DNA of 32,709 nucleotides from Streptomyces barkulensis (lineage in GTDB: Bacteria; Actinomycetota; Actinomycetes; Streptomycetales; Streptomycetaceae). Location of the stretch: the NCBI RefSeq assembly GCF_002843305.1, contig NZ_PGSG01000021.1, positions 1-32,709 on the forward strand. The letters run 5' to 3'. Under the pieces are notes generated by a model that saw nothing but the letters and a program-made list of their open reading frames with translations, did not search any database and had not been told where the DNA came from. Shown piece by piece: positions 22,978 through 31,236 of this stretch. The stretch's first letter is position 1, and the number at the start of each line of letters is the position of its first letter. Position numbers and translations under genes: made by a program.

Positions 22978-23838
22978 ATGCGACCGGATGACTGGCATCT
23001 GACCGAAGACGTCGAGGACTTCCTCGCCCGGGCCGGGGACTTCCTGCGCTCCCGGCCCGGCCCGCACGTCATGCAGTTGACGTGGGCCGAGAGAGTGCGA
23101 GTGCGCGGAACCTCCGCCTTCGGCACCGAAGCACCCCTCTTCGGCGCGCTGGAGCGAGCGGGCGAGGTCGTCGCCACCTTCTACCGCCTCCCACTCCGTG
23201 CCCTGGGCCTCTCCCCGCTCACGCCCGGGCAGGCGGACTCCCTCGCCGCCCGCCTGGCGAACCTGGGACATCCCCTCTCCCGCGTCAGCGCGGACCACGG
23301 CACCGCCACGGCCTTCGCCGAGGCATGGCGGCGGCACACCGGCGCGACGCCGGAGCTTCGCGACACACGGCTTCGTCTGTACCGCCTCGGCACGCTCGCC
23401 CCACCGGAGCCGCTGCCGCCGGGCCGGGGGCGCGTCCTGGGCGAGCAGGACCTCGAGCAGGCCGTCTTCTGGTGCGGCGAGTTCGCCAGGGCCGTCGGGG
23501 AGGACGTCCGCGTCGACGCCGGCTCCTGGGCGAGCACGCGCTACGCCGACAAGCGGTACACGCTCTGGGAGAGGCCGGACGGCACCCCCGTCTCCATCGC
23601 GGGCATGAACCCGCTGATCGGCGGCCAGATCCAGGTGGACGTCGTCTACACCCCGGCCCACCTGCGCGGTCGCGGATACGCGGGCGCCGTGGCGGCGGAG
23701 GTGAGCCGGGCCGCGCTGGCCGCGGGCGCGAGGGACGTCGTGCTGTTCGCGGACCTGTCCAACCCCACCAGCAACGCCCTCTACCGGCGCCTGGGTTATC
23801 GCACGCTCGCCGACTGGTCCGTGTACGGCTTCTCGTGA
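22978..23838 (+). CDS. GNAT-family N-acetyltransferase
   Basis: A 286-residue protein; ATG with GGGAG 12 bases upstream, sharing the intergenic region with the XRE operon. The C-terminal third is a GNAT domain with the acetyl-CoA loop RGRGYA (230-235), the strand VDVVYTPAHL before it and the closing FADLSNPTSNALYRRLGYRTLADWSVYGF. The N-terminal part (1-150) looks like a degenerate second GNAT-like domain, as in two-domain acetyltransferases. Substrate unknown. Confidence 0.88.
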   Translation: MRPDDWHLTEDVEDFLARAGDFLRSRPGPHVMQLTWAERVRVRGTSAFGTEAPLFGALERAGEVVATFYRLPLRALGLSPLTPGQADSLAARLANLGHPLSRVSADHGTATAFAEAWRRHTGATPELRDTRLRLYRLGTLAPPEPLPPGRGRVLGEQDLEQAVFWCGEFARAVGEDVRVDAGSWASTRYADKRYTLWERPDGTPVSIAGMNPLIGGQIQVDVVYTPAHLRGRGYAGAVAAEVSRAALAAGARDVVLFADLSNPTSNALYRRLGYRTLADWSVYGFS

Positions 23839-23924
23839 GCCGCGCCGAAGCGCCCCTCTTCCACGGTTTCAGGCTCCTGCCGTGCGGCCCGCGTGCCACC
23901 ATGGGAGCGGGACGAAGGGGGCTC

Positions 23925-24656
23925 ATGGCGACCGAACGCGTCTGGCTGGACGTTCCGTTCTCCGAGAAGGACGAGGCGAAGCGGCACGGGGCCCGCTGGG
24001 ACCCGTCGGCCAGACGCTGGTACGCGCCGCGCCCCGGCATGGAGGGCCTCGGGCGGTGGGCGGCCGCCCCGGATGTCCCCGACCTGCTGCCCGGCGAGGA
24101 CCGGACCCTCGGCAGCGGCCTCTTCGTCGACCTGGTCCCCAGCACCTGCTGGTTCACCAACGTCCGCTCCTGTGTGGCGGACAGGGACTGGGAGCGGCTC
24201 CGGCGGATGATCACCGGGCGGGCCGGGCGGCGCTGCGAGATCTGTGGGGCCGCGGAGGACCGCGGGACGGGGCGGTGGCTGGAGGCGCACGAACGCTGGG
24301 TCTTCGACGACGTGAGAAGGGTGCAGACCCTCCGGCGGCTGATCTGCCTGTGCACCGACTGCCACACCGTCACGCACTTCGGCTACGCGCAGGTCCGCGG
24401 TCTCGAGGCGCGGGCCTTCGCGCACCTGAGGGCGGTCACCGGGATGACCGGGTCCCAGGCCCGGCGGCATGTCGAGGCCGCCTTCGAGCTGTGGGAGCGG
24501 CGCTCGCGGTTCACCTGGAGCCTGGATCTGGGAATTCTCACCAGGGCCGGCGTCGCCCTCGCTCCGCCGCCCGGAGCCGAGGATCGGGCCCGCGTCCCCG
24601 GGGAGGTTCTCCGTCCCGCCGGAGAGCCGCCCGACCGGGGCCGGCGAACCCGCTGA
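23925..24656 (+). CDS. DUF5710 domain - HNH/zinc-finger protein
   Basis: A 243-residue protein; ATG four bases after AAGGGGG. Residues 5-36 (VWLDVPFSEKDEAKRHGARWDPSARRWYAP) are a DUF5710 domain, a small module often attached to DNA-primase or relaxase-type proteins. The middle shows an HNH-like zinc site: CEIC (C104, C107), His122 (EAHERW), then C143, C146 and H147/H151 (CTDCHTVTHFG). It may be a nuclease or only a DNA-binding protein, since the metal-finger HNH catalytic pattern is partly altered (AHERW instead of HH). The C-terminal 40 residues are Pro/Arg-rich. Standing alone, it has no helicase or restriction partner. Confidence 0.75.
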   Translation: MATERVWLDVPFSEKDEAKRHGARWDPSARRWYAPRPGMEGLGRWAAAPDVPDLLPGEDRTLGSGLFVDLVPSTCWFTNVRSCVADRDWERLRRMITGRAGRRCEICGAAEDRGTGRWLEAHERWVFDDVRRVQTLRRLICLCTDCHTVTHFGYAQVRGLEARAFAHLRAVTGMTGSQARRHVEAAFELWERRSRFTWSLDLGILTRAGVALAPPPGAEDRARVPGEVLRPAGEPPDRGRRTR

Positions 24657-24701
24657 CCTCCGGGCGGGTGCGGCGCCGCCGGTGTCCGGCGGGGGAGACG
24701 C

Positions 24702-24744
24702 CGAGGGGCGGGGAGGACACCGGCGGTGTCCTCCCCGCCCCTCG
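24702..24744. terminator. Strong bidirectional terminator hairpin
   Basis: A 21-bp perfect inverted repeat (24702-24722 and 24724-24744) sits between the stops of the convergent DUF5710-HNH and DUF368 genes. It is the longest hairpin in the window. There is no T tract. Confidence 0.8.
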
Positions 24745-24762
24745 AAGAGCGCTTCGGCTGCC

Positions 24763-25833
24763 TCAGCCCTCGGTGTCCTGCCGGGGCGCAGCCGCGCCGG
24801 CGTACGGCTGCGCCCCCGCGCGGTGCCGGCCGCCCGCGCCGTCGGGCGCGGCGCCTGCCTCCGCCGCGCGGGCCGCTGCCTCACGCCGGTTCTTGGTGAT
24901 GTGCTCGGCCACGGCGAACCCCGCGACCACGACGAAGCCCAGCGCCGCGAAGCCGATCGCCGCGCCCAGCTGGTCGTCGGGGGCGAGGAGGGCCCGGTCC
25001 TCGTCCTGCCAGGGCCACAGCGCCCGCAGGCAGCCCGCCACCACACCGGTCAGGACCACCAGGGTGATGCGCTGCCGGTTCTCCAGCAGCCACTGCATCA
25101 GCTTGACGAACGAGGCCAGACCCAGGAGGGCGCCGAACGCGAACAGGCCCAGGTAGCCGAAGTCCCGCTCGTTGACGGCGGAGAGGGTGCGCTCGTACAG
25201 CCCGAAGGTCAGCAGCAGGAACGAGCCGGACAGGCCGGGCAGCACCAGCGCGGAGACAGCGATCGCCGCCGCGGCCACGATGACCAGCGGGGTGGCCTCC
25301 ACCTCACCGGGTGGCAGGCTGACGATCACGAAGGCCGCCGCCGCGCTCACCAGGGCCACGAGGACCTCGCCCGGCCGCCAGGGGGAGGAGGCGCCGTTGG
25401 GCAGCGGCGCCCGTGAGGCGAGGGAGAACGGCACCCACAGCGAGGCCAGCACCAGACCGAAGAACAGGGCCCGGCTGTGCACCGGCTGCTCCTCGACCCA
25501 TCCCTCGACCAGCCCGGCCATCAGCACCAGCGCGGCGAACATGCCGATCACCAGCGGGACGATGACGCGCCACTGGACCTGGCGGACCTCGTGGAGGGCC
25601 CGGGAGAGCCCCCGCCCCCGGGGAAGGTCGGCCAGCGCCAGCCGGACGCCGGTGACCAGGCGGCTCGCCGAGCCGATGGCCGTGTCGTACACGCCGACCA
25701 CGAGGGCCACGGTGCCGCCGCTGACGCCCGGGACGGTCTCCGCGGTGCCGATCAGGGCGCCGCGCACCAGGTTGAGGCCGTGTGCCGGCCAGGACGACGG
25801 CTTTGCCGCTCTGTGTCGCTGGGTTTCCCCCAC
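24763..25833 (-). CDS. DUF368 membrane protein, PopT-type polyprenyl-phosphate transporter
   Basis: A 356-residue polytopic protein. GTG start with AAGGAG seven bases upstream; the much longer open frame upstream is composition artefact. It has about eight to nine helices and two family-defining PG-SG loops in inverted-repeat fashion: ETVPGVSGGT (32-41) and VLPGLSGSF (197-205). DUF368 (PopT) proteins were shown to recycle undecaprenyl phosphate across the membrane for cell-wall synthesis. The C-terminal 40 residues are cytosolic and Ala/Arg-rich. Convergent with the HNH gene. Confidence 0.9.
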   Translation of the reverse strand: MGETQRHRAAKPSSWPAHGLNLVRGALIGTAETVPGVSGGTVALVVGVYDTAIGSASRLVTGVRLALADLPRGRGLSRALHEVRQVQWRVIVPLVIGMFAALVLMAGLVEGWVEEQPVHSRALFFGLVLASLWVPFSLASRAPLPNGASSPWRPGEVLVALVSAAAAFVIVSLPPGEVEATPLVIVAAAAIAVSALVLPGLSGSFLLLTFGLYERTLSAVNERDFGYLGLFAFGALLGLASFVKLMQWLLENRQRITLVVLTGVVAGCLRALWPWQDEDRALLAPDDQLGAAIGFAALGFVVVAGFAVAEHITKNRREAAARAAEAGAAPDGAGGRHRAGAQPYAGAAAPRQDTEG

Positions 25834-26284
25834 CAGAGCTCCTTCGGTGCTGGTCGAGTGCTGTGGGACTGCCCGCGCGCCGGTTCCCGGGAGTGCCGGG
25901 GCGGGCGTGGCAGACACATTGTTCCCGATGCCGGGGCCCGCCGGTCTCCGGAGGGTCGCGGTCCCTCCCGGGGCAGCACGGTTCGGGCGGAACGGACGGA
26001 GGGGAGACGGGAGGGGACGGGCGACTGGTTCCAGGCGATCGCCGACGTCCGGGCGGCCGGGAGGGTGCGGGGTTTGACCGGCTCGCGGTGTGAAACCCGT
26101 CACCGGCCGCGGACCGCGGGGTGCCTCCCGCGCCACCGCGCCACCGCGCCACCGCGCCGCCACCGCACCGCGCCGTAAAGCAGGCGAAAGGTGCTTAAGG
26201 GAACATAGGGTGGCGATCGGCAGACGGTGAACGGAACGCGCCGCGCCCGAGCGGCCGCCGGCGCGGGCAAGGAGTCGGAACCAG
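25834..26284. other. 451-nt divergent gap, DUF368 / wrbA
   Basis: No gene is visible. It holds the promoters of two divergent genes, which I cannot place with confidence. At 26131-26154 CGCCACCG is repeated three times in tandem, continuing imperfectly to about 26175. An A-richer patch at 26175-26210 (TAAAG... GCTTAAGGGAACATAGGG) just upstream of wrbA is the likeliest promoter site. Confidence 0.6.
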
Positions 26285-26896
26285 ATGAGCGATGTCAAGC
26301 TGTCCGTGATCTACTACTCGTCGACCGGCACCATCCACAAGATGGCCAGGCGCCTGACCGAGGCGGGGCGGCAGGCGGGTGCGGAGGTGCGGCTGCGGCA
26401 GGTCGCCGAGCTCGCCCCGGAGGAGGCCATCGCCTCCAACGCCCTGTGGAACCAGCACTTCGACAACACCAAGGACGAGCCGAAGGCCACCGCCGACGAC
26501 ATCGTGTGGGCCGACGCCGTGCTGTTCGGCACGCCCACCCGGTACGGCAACGTCGCCAGCCAGCTCAAGCAGTTCCTCGACACCCTCGGCCCGCAGTGGC
26601 AGCAGGGGCTGCTCGCCGACAAGGTGTACGCGGGCTTCACCGCCTCCCAGACCGCCCACGGCGGCCAGGAGTCGACGCTGCTGACCCTCTACAACGTCCT
26701 CATCCACTTCGGCGGCATCCTGGTGCCGCCCGGCTACACCGACCCGCTGAAGTTCGTCGACGGCAACCCCTACGGCGTCTCCCACGTCACCGGGCCGAAC
26801 AACGACGCCCCGCTCACCGACGCGGAGTATGACGCCCTCGACCACATGGCGCAGCGCGTGGTGCGTGTCGCGGGCCGCCTCAGGGGCGAGGGCTGA
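26285..26896 (+). CDS. wrbA: NAD(P)H:quinone oxidoreductase, WrbA type
   Basis: A 203-residue flavodoxin-like enzyme; ATG eight bases after AAGGAG. The FMN phosphate loop YSSTGTIHKM (11-20), the isoalloxazine loop GTPTRYGNVASQLKQFLD and FTASQTAHGGQESTLL are all as in WrbA type IV quinone oxidoreductases. Two-electron reduction of quinones prevents redox cycling. The usual C-terminal length is kept. Convergent with the flavin amine oxidase gene, which makes peroxide; a protective role nearby is possible but not shown. Confidence 0.94.
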   Translation: MSDVKLSVIYYSSTGTIHKMARRLTEAGRQAGAEVRLRQVAELAPEEAIASNALWNQHFDNTKDEPKATADDIVWADAVLFGTPTRYGNVASQLKQFLDTLGPQWQQGLLADKVYAGFTASQTAHGGQESTLLTLYNVLIHFGGILVPPGYTDPLKFVDGNPYGVSHVTGPNNDAPLTDAEYDALDHMAQRVVRVAGRLRGEG

Positions 26897-26924
26897 CGGC
26901 ACGCCGTACGGGCGGCCGGGTGGG

Positions 26925-26970
26925 CCGGGTGGGGGCGGGCGACGGGCCGCCCCCACCCGCCCCCACCCGG
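26925..26970. terminator. Bidirectional hairpin, wrbA / amine oxidase
   Basis: A perfect 15-bp GC stem (26925-26939 with 26956-26970) lies between convergent stops. Loop of 16 nt. No T tract. Confidence 0.7.
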
Positions 26971-26984
26971 CCGCGCAGGGCGCG

Positions 26985-29030
26985 TCAGGCCCGGTGGACC
27001 TCCAGCGCCGTCCGGACCGCCGACTCCAGGGCGCCCTCGATCCACGCCGTCCTGATCGAGGTGTGGTCGCCCGCGAAGAACAGCGGCCCCTCGCGGCGGC
27101 CCAGCAGCGGGAACAGCTCGGTGTGCTGGCCCGGCAGCAGCACGGCCGCCTCGCCGTACGCGTACGGGTCGCGCTGCCAGCTCTGGGTGCGGCCGGCGCC
27201 GGTGTAGAAGACCTCCACCCGCTGCCCGTAGACCTGCTGCACACCGCGCAGGGCGTAGGGGTAGCGGGCCTCGTCGTCCAGGCAGTCCCAGCGCCGGGCG
27301 TCGTCCGCCCAGCTGTAGGAGGCCAGCAGGACGCCGCCCTCGCTGCCCTCGACCCGGTGCGAGGGGTTGAACATGAACCGGTTGGGGTTGTCGCACACCG
27401 ACCCGCCGCCGGTCACGCCCGCCGCCTCCGGCTGGTCCCGGGAGATCCAGCGGCAGGCGGTGTAGTGCACGCGCTGGGCGTCGGAGATGTGACCGCGCGG
27501 CACGGACGGGTGCGCGCCCAGCAGGCTGCCGTCGTCCGGCGCCCTTCCCAGGCGGTAGGCGTCGTACAGTCCCGGCCGCACCCGCTCCAGCTCCCGCCGC
27601 CAGTCGGCCTCGTCGAACTCCCACCAGCGGCGGCTGAACTCCAGCAGCACCTTGGTGGCGCTGTCGTAGTGCAACTCGGTGACGGCCCGCCGCTTGCCGT
27701 ACGACAGCGCGGGGGCGATCTGGATCTGCCGCAGCCCGGAGAAGGGCACGGTGAGGACCGCGCAGTCGCCGGTGAACTGCTCGCGGACCACGGCGCCGTC
27801 GCGGCCCTCGGAGACGGTGTCGATCCACACCGCCGGGCCGTCGGCGCCGATGTGCGGGGTGCCGTCACCCTCGCCGCGCCCGTCCCCGCGGTACTCGACG
27901 CGGGTGGCGCGGCGGTCGAAGCGCACCGGGACCTTCAGGGCCTCCAGTTCCTTCAGCAGCGCGTCCACCAGGGTGGCGGTGCCGCCCCGAAGCTCCCAGA
28001 AGACGGTGCCGGGGTTGATCAGGGACCAGCCGATGAAGCTGTGGAGGAAGGACAGGGGCAGGCGGGAGGTGAGGTTCTCCAGGGTGCCGATCAGATCGAT
28101 CGTGCGCTCGTCGAATCCGGCGTGCTCGGTCAGGAAGCGGTGCATCGACCAGCCGCCGAACCTCTCGACCACCCGCGCCCAGCCCTCCAGGCACTGCGGC
28201 AGCGGCTTGTTCACGCGCTTCCCGTCCGGCCCGGCGGTGCTGTACTCGTCGCGCACCGGGTCCAGGGCCCGGCCCAGGATCTGAGCCGCGGGGACGTCCA
28301 GGTACTTCTCCGGCACGCCGAAGGAGCGGTTGACCGCCCGCGGGTCCTTCGCGTAGTCGGCGCGGCGCACCCGGACGCCGTTGACGGCGATCCAGGTGCG
28401 GTACGCGGGCCCGCCGCCGGCGTCCACGTCCACCAGGTGGAAGCGGCGGCGCTTCAGCCCCAGCTCGTCGATCAGCCCCATGACCAGCGGGTGGCTGCCG
28501 GGGATGCGCATGGCCCCGGCCTCCGCGTACTGCCTGGGGTCGGCGAAGGGCTGTTCCGCGCCCTCGTGGCCGCCGGTGCGGAAGGTCTTGATCCGGCCGC
28601 CGGCCCGGTTGCCGTTGGCCTCGACGACGGTGACGCGGTGCCCGGCGCGACCCAGCAGCAGCGCGGCGACCAGCCCGGCCGGACCCGCGCCGACGACCAG
28701 CACCTTCTTGCCGGGCGCGCCGGGCGAGCCGGTCCGCGCGGCGCCTGAGCGGGGCAGGCCGCCGCCGCGCAGGATCCTCTCGTACCGGGGGGCGAGCTCG
28801 GCGCCGTCCTCGTCCAGCAGGAGGATGGCGCGGGCCACCGCCAGACAGGCCTGCCGGTCGGCGGCGCCCGAGGGTTCGGGGGAGGGGGTCTCGGGCAGGG
28901 CGGCGGGTGCGGCAGGGGCGGCGGCGCCGAGCCCGGCGACGGCGGCGGCCGTCGTGGCTCCGGCGGCGAACCGCCGCCGCGACAGCGGCGGGACGGCTTC
29001 GGCGGTGTGATGGTCTTCGTGAGGGGCCAT
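26985..29030 (-). CDS. Tat-exported flavin L-amino-acid oxidase, L-glutamate-oxidase-like
   Basis: A 681-residue flavoenzyme. A twin-arginine signal (SRRRFAAG at 17-24, then Ala-rich to about 45) suggests export folded with FAD. Dinucleotide-binding VVGAGPAG (112-119), Glu137 and RAGGR (142-146) bind FAD. Segments such as [31 protein letters not shown], and [18 protein letters not shown] closely follow Streptomyces L-glutamate oxidase. The substrate-site pair of that enzyme (Arg305 and His312, seven apart) has exact counterparts here, R323 and H330, and Trp at 618. Full length compared with about 700 for the family. Oxidises an amino acid to keto acid, ammonia and H2O2; glutamate is the likely but unproven substrate. 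Upstream there is only a weak AGAAG ribosome site. Confidence 0.9.
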   Translation of the reverse strand: MAPHEDHHTAEAVPPLSRRRFAAGATTAAAVAGLGAAAPAAPAALPETPSPEPSGAADRQACLAVARAILLLDEDGAELAPRYERILRGGGLPRSGAARTGSPGAPGKKVLVVGAGPAGLVAALLLGRAGHRVTVVEANGNRAGGRIKTFRTGGHEGAEQPFADPRQYAEAGAMRIPGSHPLVMGLIDELGLKRRRFHLVDVDAGGGPAYRTWIAVNGVRVRRADYAKDPRAVNRSFGVPEKYLDVPAAQILGRALDPVRDEYSTAGPDGKRVNKPLPQCLEGWARVVERFGGWSMHRFLTEHAGFDERTIDLIGTLENLTSRLPLSFLHSFIGWSLINPGTVFWELRGGTATLVDALLKELEALKVPVRFDRRATRVEYRGDGRGEGDGTPHIGADGPAVWIDTVSEGRDGAVVREQFTGDCAVLTVPFSGLRQIQIAPALSYGKRRAVTELHYDSATKVLLEFSRRWWEFDEADWRRELERVRPGLYDAYRLGRAPDDGSLLGAHPSVPRGHISDAQRVHYTACRWISRDQPEAAGVTGGGSVCDNPNRFMFNPSHRVEGSEGGVLLASYSWADDARRWDCLDDEARYPYALRGVQQVYGQRVEVFYTGAGRTQSWQRDPYAYGEAAVLLPGQHTELFPLLGRREGPLFFAGDHTSIRTAWIEGALESAVRTALEVHRA

Positions 29031-29074
29031 GGCTTCTGATTAAGGCCGCGCCGCCCCGGCGGGCCGTCGGCGCA

Positions 29075-29089
29075 CGGCAGGACCTGCCG
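29075..29089. promoter_or_regulatory. 7-1-7 palindrome in the oxidase / GNAT intergenic region
   Basis: CGGCAGG-A-CCTGCCG is a perfect dyad located 45 nt before the oxidase start and 78 nt before the divergent GNAT start. An A/T-richer near-palindrome CGGCTTTC...GAAAAGCCG follows at about 29110-29132. Either could be an operator. Confidence 0.45.
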
Positions 29090-29166
29090 GATTCCCCCGT
29101 ACGGGAGCGGCTTTCGGGTGTGAAAAGCCGTTGGGGGGCGGCGCGCGCCTGGGGCAGTGTGCCCCC

Positions 29167-29715
29167 ATGGATCTCATGAGCCCCGCCCACGTCGTCCTGC
29201 GCCGCCTGGACGAGGCGCTGCTGGACGCCCTGGCGGCCACGGCCGCCGCCGACGCCGACCCCCGCGAGGTGATGCCGACGGCCGGGGAGGACGGTCCCGG
29301 CTGGACGGCCGCCCGGCGCGAGGCGTTCGTCCGCTTCCACCGCTCGCGCTCCCTGGGCGCCGACCCGGCGGAGACCGTGTACGCCGTCCTCGTCACGGAA
29401 CCGGATCAGGACGGCCGGCCGCGGGAGACGGTCGCCGGGGCCGCCCGGCTGGCCCCCGCCCCGGAGCCGGGCGAGGTCGAGGCCGGGCTGTGGCTGGGCC
29501 GCTCCCACCGCGGCCGGGGCGTCGGCACGGCGGTGCTCGCCCTCCTCCTGGACGAGGCCCGCGCCGCCGGCGCCACCGGGCTGATCGCCCGTACGGACGC
29601 GGCGGGCGCCGCCTCCCGCCGCCTGCTCGCGGCCGCCGGAGCCGGCCTGGAGACCGGCGGGGACGGGACGGTCACGGCGCGGCTGCCGCTGACGGATCGG
29701 CGCCGGCCGGCCTGA
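29167..29715 (+). CDS. GNAT-family N-acetyltransferase
   Basis: A 182-residue acetyltransferase. ATG after a weak ribosome site. The acetyl-CoA loop RGRGVG (115-120) follows a strand EAGLWLGRSHRG, and the C-terminal helix and strand ATGLIARTDAAGAASRRLLAAAGAGLE complete the fold. The N-terminal 60 residues (EVMPTAGEDGPGWTAARREAFVRFH) match the many GNATs acting on small amines or peptides. The 3' end overlaps the convergent oxidoreductase gene by 44 nt. Substrate unknown. Confidence 0.86.
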   Translation: MDLMSPAHVVLRRLDEALLDALAATAAADADPREVMPTAGEDGPGWTAARREAFVRFHRSRSLGADPAETVYAVLVTEPDQDGRPRETVAGAARLAPAPEPGEVEAGLWLGRSHRGRGVGTAVLALLLDEARAAGATGLIARTDAAGAASRRLLAAAGAGLETGGDGTVTARLPLTDRRRPA

Positions 29716-31183
29716 TGTTGCGGTTGAAGCGGAAGAGGTTGTGCGGGTCGTGGACGGCCTTGAGGGCCGCCAGCCGCTCGTAGGCGCCCGGGTCGTAGCC
29801 CGCACGGGTCTGGGTCTCGCCGGCCCGTTCGCCGTCCCCGTAGAGGAAGGCCGGGCTGTGGCCCAGCGTCCAGGGGGCCAGGGCCTCGCGCAGCAGGTCG
29901 AGCCGCTCGCGGACCTGCGGGAGGCTGTGCCCGGTGCCGCCGGGCGGGGGGCCGGGGAAGGCGATGGCGCGCACGATGTACTGCGCCTCCCGGTGGTCCA
30001 CGGCCACCCCCGCCGGGCCGCGCCTGCCCAGCGCCCCGCCGAGGTGGCGCACATCCGTGACGCAGGGCACGGGCGAGCCGGGCCCCACCGTGTCGAGCAC
30101 CGCGCTCAACGCCTCGGGCGGCAGCTCGCGCAGCAGGGCGTTGGTGGCGGTGTAGGGCTGCGGGAAGGGCGGGTCGCGGTGGATGGAGTCGCACTCGGCG
30201 TACGGCATCTCGCGCAGGTCGTCCACGAGCCGCTCGCCGACCGCCCGCAGCGGCGCCACCAGCCGCTCGCCCTCCCCGGCCGGGCCGCTGTGGACGATCC
30301 GGAACGAGGCGGCGTACCGGCCGCGCAGCGGTGCGGGGACGGCCGGCACGTCCGGATAGGAGAGCAGGGCGACGGAGGAGGTCAGCGTCTCGGGCACGTC
30401 CGCCGTCCAGCGCCGCCAGACCTCCAGGGCCCGCTCCGTCAGCGGGGCGCCGAAGACGAGCTGCCCGCCGTAGAGCGCGGGCACGGGGAAGAGGTCGGTC
30501 TCCATGGCCGTCACCACGCCGAAGTTGCCGCCGGTGCCCAGCAGGGCGCCGAACAGCTCCTCGCCGGGGACGGTGCGGTGCGGTCGGCCGTCGGCGGTGA
30601 CGACCTCCAGGGCGCGCACGTGGTCGGCCGCATAGCCGAACCGCCGGGCCAGCAGCCCGATACCGCCGCCCAGGGTGTAGCCGACGGCGCCGACGGTCGG
30701 TGAGGAGCCGTTGAGCGGGGCCAGGCCGTGGGCGGCGGCGGCCGCCACCACCGCGCCCCACCGCGCGCCGGCGGCGACGCGCGCGGTACGGCGCACCGGA
30801 TCGACGCTCACGCCCGTCATCCGCCGGGTGCCGATCAGCACCCCGCCCCCGGCGGCCACCGACAGCCCGTGCCCGGTGGCCTGCACCGCCACGGGCAGAC
30901 GGCGCCCGGCCGCGTACGCCACGGCCAGCCGTACGTCCTCGGCGTCCGCCGCGCCGACGACCAGATCGGGGCGGTGGGTCCAGGCCGTCTGGAAACCGGA
31001 GACCTCCTCGTCGTAGCCGGGGTCGCCGGGCCGCAGGACCGGGCCGGTGGTCGCGGGGATGCCGTCGGTGCTGCCCGTGATGCCCGTGCCGCCGGTACCG
31101 CCCGTGGTGTTGGTGCTGGTGCTGGTGCTGGTGCTGGTGCTGGTGCTGTGCGATGCGGGTTCCATGCCCTCCAGCGTGGTCAC
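29672..31183 (-). CDS. FAD-binding oxidoreductase, berberine-bridge (BBE) type
   Basis: A 503-residue FAD_binding_4 plus BBE protein. GTG start with GGAAGG four bases upstream; an in-frame ATG six codons later is the alternative. The N-terminus (12-27) is a Ser-Thr repeat from a hexanucleotide tract and has no signal peptide. His105 in QATGHGL is the usual 8-alpha-histidyl FAD attachment site. The Cys for a second bond is absent (VGYTLGGGIGLL, 168-179 region), so the flavin is probably singly attached. C-terminal BBE motif: DPHNLFRFNRNI. Such enzymes oxidise sugars, alcohols or secondary-metabolite intermediates; the substrate is not evident. Divergent from a LysR regulator that likely controls it. 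Confidence 0.9.
   Translation of the reverse strand: MTTLEGMEPASHSTSTSTSTSTSTNTTGGTGGTGITGSTDGIPATTGPVLRPGDPGYDEEVSGFQTAWTHRPDLVVGAADAEDVRLAVAYAAGRRLPVAVQATGHGLSVAAGGGVLIGTRRMTGVSVDPVRRTARVAAGARWGAVVAAAAAHGLAPLNGSSPTVGAVGYTLGGGIGLLARRFGYAADHVRALEVVTADGRPHRTVPGEELFGALLGTGGNFGVVTAMETDLFPVPALYGGQLVFGAPLTERALEVWRRWTADVPETLTSSVALLSYPDVPAVPAPLRGRYAASFRIVHSGPAGEGERLVAPLRAVGERLVDDLREMPYAECDSIHRDPPFPQPYTATNALLRELPPEALSAVLDTVGPGSPVPCVTDVRHLGGALGRRGPAGVAVDHREAQYIVRAIAFPGPPPGGTGHSLPQVRERLDLLREALAPWTLGHSPAFLYGDGERAGETQTRAGYDPGAYERLAALKAVHDPHNLFRFNRNIRPAGADPSAAAAP
31105..31146. repeat. Hexanucleotide microsatellite, seven units
   Basis: Seven TGGTGY units in tandem (TGGTGT once, then TGGTGC six times) lie near the 5' end of the oxidoreductase gene. 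On the minus strand they encode alternating Ser/Thr. Unit length is a multiple of three, so copy-number change alters only tail length. Confidence 0.95.
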
Positions 31184-31196
31184 GGGCCTTCCATAA

Positions 31197-31211
31197 GTCC
31201 AAGATCTGGTC
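31197..31211. promoter_or_regulatory. LysR-type operator candidate
   Basis: GTCCAAGATCTGGTC is a near-perfect dyad centred on AGATCT in the 53-nt gap between the divergent oxidoreductase and LysR genes. It has the T-rich flanks typical of LysR sites. Confidence 0.5.
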
Positions 31212-31222
31212 TGTATTGAAGC

Positions 31223-31228
31223 TAGAAT
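31223..31228 (+). promoter_or_regulatory. -10 element of the LysR gene, leaderless start likely
   Basis: TAGAAT is a good -10 match and ends eight bases before the LysR ATG at 31237. No ribosome site precedes the ATG. Transcription would begin at or within a base or two of the start codon. Confidence 0.55.
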
Positions 31229-31236
31229 CAGTGGTT

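Noticed and set aside
31105..31146. CRISPR-like array
   Set aside because: Units are 6 nt, contiguous and without spacers; it is a microsatellite within a gene.
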